From Streptomyces sp. TS71-3 (GTDB lineage Bacteria; Actinomycetota; Actinomycetes; Streptomycetales; Streptomycetaceae): 64,000 bases of DNA. The notes beneath the pieces are model-generated. The model was given only the letters and a program-made list of their open reading frames with translations. It was not told the origin of the DNA and did not search any database. Position 1 is the stretch's first letter. Every line of letters starts with the position of its first letter. Below are positions 35,527 through 43,833 of this stretch, piece after piece. The stretch lies in contig NZ_BNEL01000003.1 of assembly GCF_018327685.1 (NCBI RefSeq), forward strand, positions 620,001-684,000, in the 5' to 3' direction. Made by a program: the position numbers and the translations under genes.

Positions 35527-35854
35527 CGCCACACTCCCGTCGTCGTCGCCGTCGGCCGGGCATCCGCGGACATCGGATCCGGGGTCCGGGTCCTGGATCC
35601 GGCCCGGCGGTTCGGGATCCGGGGGGATCCGGGCCGCGCACGGCCCACGTTGTCCACGGTGCCCCGTTCGGCGCCCGCCCACGCAGCCCCGGCACCTCTC
35701 ACCCCTGCACGGCGTCCCGCCCCCGGCGCCGGGTAATCGCGCCGTGCGCGGGTAACCCCTCCACGGCGCGCGGCCGGCGCCCCTCCCGTCACATCACCCC
35801 CAGACATCAACCCCAGTGCCACCGCCCACCGGTCATGACCCAGCAGGAGGACAA

Positions 35855-36559
35855 GTGAGACACCTCAGAACCGCCCTCAGATCCGCACTCCCCGGATCCG
35901 CACTCCCCGGATCCGCACTCCCCGGATCCAGATTCCTCAGATCCACGTTCCTCAAATCCACGTTCCTCAAATCCGCACTCGCCGCACTCGGGGCCGCCGG
36001 CCTCGCGCTCACCGTGCTCGCGCCGGCCGGTCCGGCGCACGCCACCGGAACCGCCGGGGTGGTGACGGCCCAGGACGCCTACCTGCGGCCGTACCCGCAG
36101 AGCTGGTTCATCGGCACGCTGCTCAAGGGCGACCACTTCGACGTCCAGGGCGAGCAGAGCGGCTACTACTGGGGTTACGCCCAGGGCGACTACAACGGCT
36201 GCGCGTGGATCGTGGCGAGCTCCGTGGACCGGGGCACCAGCGCGTCCGGCGCGCCCGACTGCGGCGCACCGCAGCGGCTCGCGCTCCCCGATTCCGCGCA
36301 CGCGCCGGCCGACGGCTACGACACCAACGGGGACGGCACCCCGGACCGGCTCACGCTCGAATACAAGGTGATCTGCCAGGACGCCGGCATGTACGGCAAC
36401 TACCGCGGCGGCCACCACCTCACCCACCGCGTCGACCTGCCGAACGGCACCCCGGTGGGCTGGCGCTGGACCACCTCCGACGGGCAGTCCGCGGTGGTCC
36501 GCTGGGACGCGGGCGACCTGTGGGCGTTCATACCCCGGGAGTGCGTCGGCCCCCGTTGA
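35855..36559 (+). CDS. Secreted SH3-like protein with repetitive signal-peptide region
   Basis: The 234-residue protein is exported. Its signal peptide has an unusually long n-region made of pentapeptide repeats (ALPGS three times, then RFLRS, TFLKS, TFLKS), followed by the hydrophobic core ALAALGAAGLALTVLAP and cleavage after AHA. The mature part has a bacterial SH3-like stretch (AYLRPYPQSWFIGTLLKGDH, YYWGYAQGDYNGCAWI), an Asp-rich loop (TNGDGTPDRLT) that might bind calcium, and a C-terminal domain with Cys pairs. GTG 35855 follows AGGAGG (35845-35850). Role unknown, outside the cell. Confidence 0.82.
   Translation: MRHLRTALRSALPGSALPGSALPGSRFLRSTFLKSTFLKSALAALGAAGLALTVLAPAGPAHATGTAGVVTAQDAYLRPYPQSWFIGTLLKGDHFDVQGEQSGYYWGYAQGDYNGCAWIVASSVDRGTSASGAPDCGAPQRLALPDSAHAPADGYDTNGDGTPDRLTLEYKVICQDAGMYGNYRGGHHLTHRVDLPNGTPVGWRWTTSDGQSAVVRWDAGDLWAFIPRECVGPR
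35883..35972. repeat. Six 15-bp tandem units coding the signal-peptide n-region
   Basis: Three units of CCGCACTCCCCGGAT (35883, 35898, 35913) are followed by one CCAGATTCCTCAGAT and two CCACGTTCCTCAAAT. All keep frame, so copy number changes lengthen or shorten the signal peptide without frameshift. Confidence 0.92.
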
Positions 36560-36628
36560 GACCGGGGTTCCGCTGAGACGGCACATCCGTTGAGACGGGG
36601 CATCCGCTGACACCGGACTCCCGCTGAG
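36555..36628. repeat. 17-bp degenerate tandem repeats after the SH3-like gene
   Basis: Four to five units of the type CCGCTGAGACGGCACAT lie between the SH3-like gene and the convergent hydrolase gene. A CCCGTT hexamer run follows (about 36705-36747). No gene is seen here. Confidence 0.7.
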
Positions 36629-36764
36629 GCCGCGCTTCCCTGACGGCCCATCCGGTGTTCCCGCCGGGGCCCGGGCCGGCGCTCCCGCCGCGCTCGGCGC
36701 CCCGGCCCCGTTCCCGTCCCGCTCTCGCTCCCGTTCCCGTTCCCGTGGGATGTGCCGTACCGGG

Positions 36765-37691
36765 TCACCAGGCGAGCTGTGCGATCTCCTCCGCCACCAC
36801 CGCGCACGCGTCCGCGGCCGGGTCGATCAGCGGGTAGTGGCCCACGTCCTCCAGGACCGTCAGCCCGACCAGTTCGCCGGCCAGGGCTGCGGCCTCCGCG
36901 TACGACTCGGCGAGCTCCGCCGGCACGACGTCGTCCGCGCGGCCCTGCACCACCGTGGTGGCGATGCCGGTGGGCAGCAACGTGACCGGATCCGCGTACG
37001 CCAGCCGTTCCGCGGCGAGTGCCGGGCCGCCGAGGAACTGTTCCGCGGCGCCCGAGCAGACCCCGAGCCGGCCCGCAAGCTCGAAGTCCGCGATCGGCGC
37101 GAGCGCGACCACGCCACGGAACTGCGCGGGCTCGTCGGTACGCCAGAGTGCGTCCTTCGGCAGCACATGGCGGGCGGCGGCCCACAACGCGAGCTGGCCG
37201 CCCGCGGAGTGGCCGGTGACGACGGTGCGCCGCGGGCCGGCGGCCGGCAGTGCCTGCTCGGCCAGCGCCGGCAGCGCGTCGAGGGCGGCGGCGACGTCGT
37301 CGAACGTGTCCGGCCAGCGCCCCGCGGGCGCGAGACCGTCGCCTCCGGCACCGTCCTGCCCGGGACCGTCCGCGCCGCGCCGGTACTCGACGTTGGCCAC
37401 CGCGAAACCGCGCTGCGCGAGGAAGTCGGCGAACGGCGAGAGGTGCGTGCGGTCGTACGACGCGCGCCAGGAGCCGCCGTGCAGCACCACGACGAGCGGC
37501 GCGGGCCCGCTATCGCTCCGGGCGCCCTCGCGGGGCGCGTAGAAGTCGATGATCTGGTCGGGATGGTCGCCGTACGCGGCGGTGCTGTCCGGGGGCACGG
37601 CCGCGTGCGCGAAGGCCGACTCTTCCTCGGCCGCGCGGCGGGAGGTGCCCTCGGGGGCACCGGTGTCGGGAGCGACGGCGTCGTCCGGCAT
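36765..37691 (-). CDS. Alpha/beta hydrolase, probable N-formylkynurenine formamidase
   Basis: The 308-residue protein has the features of alpha/beta-hydrolase kynurenine formamidases: oxyanion motif LHGGSWR, nucleophile Ser in TGHSAGGQ, an Asp in GRADDVVP and His in VGHYPLID. It lies downstream of kynureninase and tryptophan 2,3-dioxygenase on the same strand, so hydrolysis of N-formylkynurenine to kynurenine is the natural role, although this is inferred from context. ATG 37691 starts MPDDAVAPD; a Glu/Ala-rich N-terminal 40 residues are not conserved. A repeat-filled gap of 475 bp separates it from kynU. Confidence 0.82.
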   Translation of the reverse strand: MPDDAVAPDTGAPEGTSRRAAEEESAFAHAAVPPDSTAAYGDHPDQIIDFYAPREGARSDSGPAPLVVVLHGGSWRASYDRTHLSPFADFLAQRGFAVANVEYRRGADGPGQDGAGGDGLAPAGRWPDTFDDVAAALDALPALAEQALPAAGPRRTVVTGHSAGGQLALWAAARHVLPKDALWRTDEPAQFRGVVALAPIADFELAGRLGVCSGAAEQFLGGPALAAERLAYADPVTLLPTGIATTVVQGRADDVVPAELAESYAEAAALAGELVGLTVLEDVGHYPLIDPAADACAVVAEEIAQLAW

Positions 37692-37914
37692 GCCTCTAGA
37701 CCTCTCAGCGATGGGGCACCTCCCGGCAGGAGCGGCTCGGCTCCGTGCCGCCGGAGGGCGTGCGAACCACGGCCCGAACATGGGTGGTTCGCGGTACTGC
37801 TCAGCGGGACGGTACCAGGGGTAGGGCGCACAGGGGTGCGGGCGGTTGGCTGGTGCGGGGGGCGTTGCGTGACGGGACGGCCGGGCGCCCGCGCATGGGG
37901 CGCGTTCCGGGTAC

Positions 37915-38010
37915 GGGTACGGGCACGGGTATGGGCACGGGTATGGGCACGGGTATGGGCACGGGTATGGGCACGGGTATGGGCACGGGTATGGGCACGG
38001 GTATGGGCAC
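37915..38010. repeat. 12-bp minisatellite inside the kynurenine operon
   Basis: One unit GGGTACGGGCAC and seven perfect units GGGTATGGGCAC run without interruption. They lie in the gap 37692-38166 between kynU and the hydrolase gene. A second low-complexity run of GGGACC/GGATCGGGACC units follows at about 38060-38158. No gene is supported in the gap. Confidence 0.95.
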
Positions 38011-38166
38011 GGGCCCCGGCGGTGCTCGGAGGGAGCTCCGCCGGGGCCCGTCGGCCGCTGGGACCGGGATCGGGACTGTGACCGGACCGGGATCGGGACC
38101 GGACCGGGAGATCGGGACCGGGAACGGGACCGGGACCGGAACTCGGACCGGGACTGGCTGTGGTCG

Positions 38167-39531
38167 CTACCCGCCCGACTCCCCCGCCAGCTCCTCCGCC
38201 ACGACGGCCGCCGCGGCCTCCGTCTCCGTGTAGCCGATGTACAGCGGGGTGAAGCCGAAGCGGAGCACGTCCGGTGTGCGGAAGTCGCCGACGACACCGC
38301 GGGCGATCAGCCGCTCCATGACCGGCCCCGCGTCCGAGCAGCGCAGCGCGACCTGGCTGCCGCGCTCGGCGTGCGGCAGCGGAGTGACCACCTCCACCCG
38401 GCCCGGCGGGACGTACGCCGCCACGCACTCCAGGAAGAAGTCCGTCAGCGCCAGCGACTTGGCCCGCACCTGGGCGACGGAGACGCCGTCCCAGACGTCG
38501 AGCGCCGCCTCCAGGGCCAGCAGGGAGAGGATGTCTGGCGTTCCGACACGGCCGCGCACCACACCCTGGGCGGGGGAGTAGTCGTCGCGCATGCCGAAGG
38601 GCTCCTCGTGGGAGTTCCAGCCGGGCAGCGGGGAGTCGAAGCGGTCCTGAAGCCCCTCGCGGACGTACAGGAACGCGGGTGCGCCCGGCCCGCCGTTGAG
38701 GAACTTGTACGTGCAGCCCACCGCCAGGTCCACGCCGTGCGCGTCGAGCCCGACCGGCAGCGCGCCCGCGCTGTGGCACAGGTCCCACACCGCGTACGCG
38801 CCCGCCTGGTGCACGGCGGCGGTCAGCCCCGGCAGGTCGTGCAGGCGGCCGGTGCGGAAGTCGACGTGGTTGAGGAGGACGGCCGCGGTACGGGGGCCGA
38901 GCGCGTCCGGCACGTCCGCGGGGAGTACCGCGCGCAGGGTGGCTCCGGTCATCCGGGCGGCCGAGCGTGCGATGTAGCCGTCGGTGGGGAAGGTGGTGGC
39001 GTCGACGAGGAGCTCGTCGCGCCCGTCGCCGGCCATCCGGACCGCGGCGACCAGCGCCTTGAAGACGTTGACGCTGGTCGAGTCGCCCACCACGACCTGC
39101 CCGGGCGCGGCCCCGACGAGGGGCGCGATCCGCTCGCCCACCCGCTCCGGCGCCGTCCACCAGCCGCTCTCGCGCCAGGACCTGATCCGCAGCGCACCCC
39201 ACTCGCGCCGCACCACGTCCGCCAGGCGGTCGGGCACGGCGCGCGGCAGGGCGCCGAGGGAGTTGCCGTCCAGGTAGGCGACGGTGGGGGTGGCCGGGGC
39301 TGCCGGGGCGGCGGTGGGGCCGCTCGCCGCGGGACCGGTCGCCGCAGGACCGCTCGCCGCAGGACCGGCCGCCGCGGGGCCGGCCGGGGAGCCGCCAGCC
39401 GGGGCGGTGTCCGGGCCGTCCAGCACGAAACGGTCCCTGACGTGGGCCAGCGGATCCGCGGCGTCCAGCTCCGCGGCCTTGGCCCTGAGCACGGCGGAGT
39501 CCCCGGCCGGCCGGGGTCGCGTCTCAGACAT
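38167..39531 (-). CDS. kynU: Kynureninase
   Basis: The 454-residue PLP enzyme cleaves kynurenine to anthranilate and alanine. The PLP lysine is in CTYKFLNGGPGAPAF. Other conserved parts are VAYLDGNSLGALP, VVVGDSTSVNVFK, WDLCHSAGALPV and LRFGFTPLYIGYTE. An Ala/Gly/Pro insert of about 40 residues (about 42-82) makes it longer than usual (about 415). It starts at ATG 39531, overlapping the dioxygenase gene end by 8 bases, so it is translated in one operon with it. Confidence 0.95.
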   Translation of the reverse strand: MSETRPRPAGDSAVLRAKAAELDAADPLAHVRDRFVLDGPDTAPAGGSPAGPAAAGPAASGPAATGPAASGPTAAPAAPATPTVAYLDGNSLGALPRAVPDRLADVVRREWGALRIRSWRESGWWTAPERVGERIAPLVGAAPGQVVVGDSTSVNVFKALVAAVRMAGDGRDELLVDATTFPTDGYIARSAARMTGATLRAVLPADVPDALGPRTAAVLLNHVDFRTGRLHDLPGLTAAVHQAGAYAVWDLCHSAGALPVGLDAHGVDLAVGCTYKFLNGGPGAPAFLYVREGLQDRFDSPLPGWNSHEEPFGMRDDYSPAQGVVRGRVGTPDILSLLALEAALDVWDGVSVAQVRAKSLALTDFFLECVAAYVPPGRVEVVTPLPHAERGSQVALRCSDAGPVMERLIARGVVGDFRTPDVLRFGFTPLYIGYTETEAAAAVVAEELAGESGG

Positions 39532-40390
39532 GGCTGCGCGCCGTCCACAGCTCGGGGAAGACGGTCTTCGCGGCCCGCTTCTCCAGCCAGGCCACCCCGG
39601 CGGAACCTCCGGTTCCCTGCTTGCCGCCCATGGCCCTGCGGGTGGCGGCCAGGTGGTCGTTGCGCCAGCGCCAGACCAGCTCGGCGACGTCGGTCAGCAG
39701 CTCCCCGAGGCGGACCAGCTCGGCGTCCTGGTCCCCCGCGTAGAGGTCCGCCCACACGGCCTCCACCTCGGGCGACGGCTCGTAGCGCGCGGACAGGTCA
39801 CGTTCCAGGACGGCGCCGGGCACCGGGTGGCCGCGGCGCGCCAGCAGCCGCAGCACCTCGTCGTAGAGGCTCGGCTCGTGCAGCGCCTTCGCCAGCTCGT
39901 CGTGCACGCGCGGGGCGCCGCGGTGCGGGGCCAGCATCGACGTGGACTTCTCGCCGAGCAGGAACTCAAGCCGCCGGTACATCGCCGACTGGAAGCCCGA
40001 GCCGTCGCCGAGGACCGCCCGGTAGGAGTTGAACTGCGCGGGCGTCAGACCGGCCAGCGGCGTCCAGGACGCGTTCAGCGCGGTGAGCTCCCGCAGGCTC
40101 CGCTTCAGGGCCGCGGTCGCGGTCGGCAGGTCGTCGTCGCGCAGCGCCCGTGCCGCGGTCTCCCACTCGTGCACGAGGACGGTGAACCACAGCTCCATCA
40201 CCTGGGTGGTGACCAGGAAGACCAGCTCCCCGGGATCGTCGGAGAGCGGCTTCTGGAGGTGGGTGAGGACGTCGGCCCTGACGTAGTCCTCGTACGGGGT
40301 CGTGCCCGTGAAGTCGAGATTCGGTTCGGCGTCTTCCTGCGTCTCGACGGGCCTCTGCGCGTGCGCGCCCTGCGGCACCTCGTGGGACAT
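39524..40390 (-). CDS. Tryptophan 2,3-dioxygenase
   Basis: The 288-residue heme enzyme opens the indole ring of tryptophan to N-formylkynurenine. Conserved features are FLVTTQVMELWF near residue 62, the region AQFNSYRAVLGDGSGFQSAM, and the heme-ligand segment WRWRNDHLAATRRAMGGKQG followed by TGGSAG. ATG 40390 (MSHEVPQGAHAQ) starts the conserved frame after GGAGACAGAG-type sequence. It is first in the operon with kynU and the formamidase-like gene, giving tryptophan to anthranilate. Confidence 0.95.
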   Translation of the reverse strand: MSHEVPQGAHAQRPVETQEDAEPNLDFTGTTPYEDYVRADVLTHLQKPLSDDPGELVFLVTTQVMELWFTVLVHEWETAARALRDDDLPTATAALKRSLRELTALNASWTPLAGLTPAQFNSYRAVLGDGSGFQSAMYRRLEFLLGEKSTSMLAPHRGAPRVHDELAKALHEPSLYDEVLRLLARRGHPVPGAVLERDLSARYEPSPEVEAVWADLYAGDQDAELVRLGELLTDVAELVWRWRNDHLAATRRAMGGKQGTGGSAGVAWLEKRAAKTVFPELWTARSHV

Positions 40391-40568
40391 CTCTGTCTCC
40401 TGGTACGACTCCGGGTAGCGGTCCGCCCCTGCCGTGACGGCACGGGGGCCCCGGTCCCCATCCGCATCTTGCGCACCAGCAGCGCGGACGGCAAGAAGGA
40501 AATGGGGCTTTCGCCGTTTTGCGGGCACCCGCGCGGGGACGTGCGCGCTCCGGTGACAGACTTCGGTC

Positions 40569-40997
40569 ATGGACACCCACAAGAACCTGCTGGACGGACC
40601 CGAGCCGACGCGGCTGCCCGAGACTCCCGACACGCAGGCCGCCACCCGCCTGCTCGACGAGGGGACGCCCGCCGTCGACGTAGCCACGCGGTACCCGGCC
40701 TTCTCACTGGCCTGGGCGGTCCTCGCGGAGGAGGCGTTCGCCGCCGGGCGGGTGGTCGAGTCGTACGCGTACGCGCGCACCGGCTACCACCGGGGCCTGG
40801 ACGCCCTGCGCCGCGCGGGCTGGCGGGGCCACGGCCCCATCCCCTACGACCACCGCCCGAACCACGGCTTCCTCCGCTGCCTGGCCGCCCTCTCGCGGGC
40901 GGCTTCGGCGATCGAGGAGACGGAAGAGGCGACGCGGTGCGGCGATTTCCTCAGGGACAGCAGCACGGAGGCCCACGACGCCCTACTCAAGGAGTAG
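40569..40997 (+). CDS. DUF3151 protein
   Basis: This DUF3151 protein has 142 residues: NLLDGPEPTRLP, VAWA-type helix FSLAWAVLAEEAFAAGRVVE, AYARTGYHRGLDALRRAGWRG and VPYDHRPNHGFLR-type PIPYDHRPNHGFLRCLAALS. It is regularly found next to class II aldolase genes in Streptomyces; its function is unknown. It converges on fba across a 714-bp repeat array. The divergent neighbour is the dioxygenase operon. Confidence 0.93.
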   Translation: MDTHKNLLDGPEPTRLPETPDTQAATRLLDEGTPAVDVATRYPAFSLAWAVLAEEAFAAGRVVESYAYARTGYHRGLDALRRAGWRGHGPIPYDHRPNHGFLRCLAALSRAASAIEETEEATRCGDFLRDSSTEAHDALLKE

Positions 40998-41112
40998 CCC
41001 CGGGGTCCGCACACCCCGGCCCCCTCTCCGGCCCCTGCGGCCCGCCGGCGGGACACCGTCCGGAGGGGTGGGACCTGTACACCCTCGGATCGTCCCAGGC
41101 CGGGGCCTTCTC

Positions 41113-41209
41113 GCGCAGTTCCCCGCGCCCCTGACAGGGACCCAGCCCCTCACGGCCGCAGGTCGCCCATCGGTTCGTTTGTGGTTGCTCGCGCAGTTCC
41201 CCGCGCCCC
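41113..41209. repeat. Dispersed repeat, two forward cores
   Basis: Forward cores at 41113-41131 and 41191-41209 precede the reverse array at 41234, so the gap holds six cores facing one another between the convergent DUF3151 and fba genes. Confidence 0.85.
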
Positions 41210-41233
41210 TGGAAGACGGGGCTACTCCCCGAA

Positions 41234-41620
41234 AGGGGCGCGGGGAACTGCGCGACCAGCCACAACGAACCCGCAGACCGCCACCACCCAGCGGGGCAGA
41301 CGCAACCGCGCTTGGCCGAAGGCCAATAAAGGGGCGCGGGGAACTGCGCGACCAACCACAACGAACCCGCAGACCGCCACCACCCCGAAGAGGCAGACAC
41401 AACCGGGCCTGGCCGAAGGCCAAAAAAAGGGGCGCGGGGAACTGCGCGACCAACCACAACGAACCCGCAGACCGCCACCACCCCGAAGAGGCACACGCAA
41501 CCGGGCCTGGCCGAAGGCCAAAAAAAGGGGCGCGGGGAACTGCGCGACCAACCACAACGAACCCGCAGACCGCCACCGCCCCGAAGAGGAACCCCCTACC
41601 GCATCCGGCCGAAGGCCGAA
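41234..41620. repeat. Four ~98-bp tandem units with reverse dispersed cores
   Basis: Units begin at 41234, 41330, 41428 and 41526 (spacing 96, 98, 98). Each starts with the reverse core GGGGCGCGGGGAACTGCGC, continues with GACCAACCACAACGAACCCG, and ends with the small hairpin GGCC-GAA-GGCC and an A-run. The fourth unit is partial. Between DUF3151 and fba; nothing coding. Confidence 0.93.
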
Positions 41621-41711
41621 AAGACGAGTCCGGAAACCGGAAACCCGGGGGAACCCAAGGGCCGGCGGGGGCGGCGGAAGCCGCAATCGCACCCCACCGA
41701 CCCGGGGCGGG

Positions 41712-42734
41712 TCACTTGATCCGGGCCCCCGCGGACCGCAGGTGCGCACAGGCCTCGCCCACCCGCGCAGCCATGCCCGCCTCCGCCGCCTTCCCCCAGC
41801 TCCGCGGGTCGTACACCTTCTTGTTGCCGACCTCGCCGTCGACCTTGAGCACGCCGTCGTAGTTCTTGAACATGTGGTCCGCCACGGGCCGCGTGAACGC
41901 GTACTGCGTGTCCGTGTCGAGGTTCATCTTCACGACACCGTTCTCCAGCGCCGTGAGGATCTCCTCCCGAGTGGAACCGGAACCGCCGTGGAAGACGAAG
42001 TCGAACGGCGTCTGCTTGCCGTACTTCGCCCCCACACCCTCCTGGAGGTCCTTCAGCAGCTCGGGCCGGAGCACGACGTTGCCCGGCTTGTACACACCGT
42101 GCACGTTCCCGAACGACGCGGCCAGCAGGTAGCGGCCCTTGTCGCCGAGGCCGAGCGCCTCCGCCGTGCGGATCGCGTCGTCGACGGTCGTGTACAGGCT
42201 GTCGTTGATCTCGTGGGAGACGCCGTCCTCCTCACCGCCGGTCGGGGTGATCTCCACCTCCAGGATGATCTTCGCGGCGGCGGCCTTGGCCAGCAGCTCC
42301 TGCGCGATCTCCAGGTTGTGGGCGAGGGTCTCCGCGGAGCCGTCCCACATGTGGGACTGGAAGAGCGGGTTGCCGCCGCCGCGGACCCGCTCGGCGGAGA
42401 CCTCCAGCAGCGGGCGGACGTAGCCGTCCAGCTTGTCCTTCGGGCAGTGGTCGGTGTGCAGGGCGACGGTCACGGGGTACTTCTCGGCGACGACGTGGGC
42501 GAACTCGGCGAGCGCCACCGCGCCGGTGACCATGTCCTTCTTGTACTGCCCGCCCAGGAACTCCGCGCCGCCGGTGGAGATCTGGATGATGCCGTCGCTC
42601 TCCGCCTCGGCGAAGCCGCGCAGGGCGGCGTGCAGCGTCTGGGATGAGGTGACGTTGATGGCCGGGTAGGCGAACTTGCCTGCCTTCGCCCGGTCGAGCA
42701 TCTCGTTGTAGACCTCGGGGGTCGCGATGGGCAT
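41712..42734 (-). CDS. fbaA: Class II fructose-bisphosphate aldolase
   Basis: This zinc enzyme (340 residues) splits fructose 1,6-bisphosphate in glycolysis. Metal-binding and catalytic motifs are visible: VALHTDHCPKDKLD, LFQSHMWDGSAETL, LEVEITPTGGEEDG, FGNVHGVYKPG and FVFHGGSGSTREEI. The C-terminal half keeps KMNLDTDTQYAFTRPV. The length and all motifs agree with the E. coli-type class IIA enzyme. It appears monocistronic, with a repeat-rich spacer on each side. Confidence 0.98.
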   Translation of the reverse strand: MPIATPEVYNEMLDRAKAGKFAYPAINVTSSQTLHAALRGFAEAESDGIIQISTGGAEFLGGQYKKDMVTGAVALAEFAHVVAEKYPVTVALHTDHCPKDKLDGYVRPLLEVSAERVRGGGNPLFQSHMWDGSAETLAHNLEIAQELLAKAAAAKIILEVEITPTGGEEDGVSHEINDSLYTTVDDAIRTAEALGLGDKGRYLLAASFGNVHGVYKPGNVVLRPELLKDLQEGVGAKYGKQTPFDFVFHGGSGSTREEILTALENGVVKMNLDTDTQYAFTRPVADHMFKNYDGVLKVDGEVGNKKVYDPRSWGKAAEAGMAARVGEACAHLRSAGARIK

Positions 42735-42934
42735 CTGTCCGCTCCTCGTCGATGTGCGGGTGAGTGCTGTGCACGGGGTCGACGTCGTCGTCGGCGCCCC
42801 ATCTTTCCAGACTCCGCCTGCGGCGTCCGCGATGCGAAGCCCGCGCCGCCGAGGCGCCCGCGGGCACCACGACGGCGCTCACGGTGGGCGCCCCGGAGGC
42901 GTACGCCGGCGCCCGGACGCCGCTCGCCCGGGGC

Positions 42935-43092
42935 GGTCAGTCCAAGCGACCGCAGCCCAGGCGATCAGCCCAGGTGATCGGCCCGAGCGATCCGCCCAAG
43001 CCGAGAAGATCACCCCAGACCGAGGCGATCAGTCCAGGCCAAGGCGATCAGGGCAAGCCGAGGCGAACCGTCCAGGCCGAGGCGATCAGTCC
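42935..43092. repeat. Degenerate tandem repeats between fba and pyrE
   Basis: About ten imperfect units of 11-24 bp built on GGCGATCAGTCCAGGCCGA fill the last half of the 42735-43085 gap and run into the pyrE stop. No gene is seen in the gap. Upstream of fba only ordinary leader sequence is visible. Confidence 0.75.
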
Positions 43093-43637
43093 AGACCGAG
43101 GTCGTCCTTGGAGTAGGCGAACCGGTACGGCACCCCGGCCCCCGCCTCGATCTTCTCCGCGGCTCCCGTGGCCCGGTCCACGATGGTGGCCACCGCCACC
43201 ACCTCCGCGCCCGCCTCGCGCACGGCCTCGACGGCGGTCAGCGGCGAGCCGCCGGTCGTCGACGTGTCCTCCACGACGAGCACCCTGCGGCCCGCGATGT
43301 CGGGGCCCTCCACCCGGCGCTGCAACCCGTGCTCCTTGGCCGCCTTGCGCACCACGAACGCGTCCAGAATCCGGCCCCGCGCCGCCGCCGCGTGCAGCAT
43401 CGAGGCCGCCACCGGGTCCGCCCCCATGGTGAGCCCGCCGACGGCGTCGAACTCCAGGTCCGCGGTCAGGTCGAGCAGCACCCGGCCGACCAGCGGGGCC
43501 GCTGCTCCGTCCAGGGTGATCCGGCGCAGGTCGACGTAGTAGTCGGCCTCGATGCCCGAGGAGAGCGTCACCCTGCCGTGCACCACGGCCTTGTCCTTGA
43601 TCTGCTGCAGCAGCGTGCCGCGTGCGTCGTCCGTCAT
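43086..43637 (-). CDS. pyrE: Orotate phosphoribosyltransferase
   Basis: The 183-residue enzyme transfers phosphoribose from PRPP to orotate in pyrimidine synthesis. The PRPP loop VLVVEDTSTTGGSPLTAV, the flexible loop VVRKAAKEHG and GGLTMGADPVAASMLH are conserved, and HGRVTLSSGIEADYYVDL opens the fold. ATG 43637 (MTDDARGTLL) gives the normal length; an ATG 12 bases further upstream is possible. It is on the same strand as fba but separated by the repeat spacer. Confidence 0.96.
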   Translation of the reverse strand: MTDDARGTLLQQIKDKAVVHGRVTLSSGIEADYYVDLRRITLDGAAAPLVGRVLLDLTADLEFDAVGGLTMGADPVAASMLHAAAARGRILDAFVVRKAAKEHGLQRRVEGPDIAGRRVLVVEDTSTTGGSPLTAVEAVREAGAEVVAVATIVDRATGAAEKIEAGAGVPYRFAYSKDDLGLD

Positions 43638-43833
43638 GTCTGCCAGCATAAGAGCCGGGCGCCGCTCGGCCGGTCGAGGTAGGTTCCTCCCGCACACCCG
43701 TTCACGGCGGGCCCGCGACCGCGCGCGGCCCCCGGAAGACCGACGGTCCCTGTCACGAAGACCGGGAGACCGGAGGACCGGGAGACCGGGAGTGCGTGCC
43801 AGGAGGACGGGGACGGGCCATGAGGGGAAGGCC

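Noticed and set aside
37915..38010. Open frames through the 12-bp minisatellite (MGTG or PIPV repeats)
   Set aside because: Any 12-bp repeat without stops gives open frames on both strands. There is no ribosome site and no conserved flanking protein sequence.
41234..41620. Regular ~98-bp repeats resembling a CRISPR array
   Set aside because: Units are nearly identical along their whole length, with no unique spacers between short repeats, and no cas gene is near. They are tandem copies of the dispersed element.
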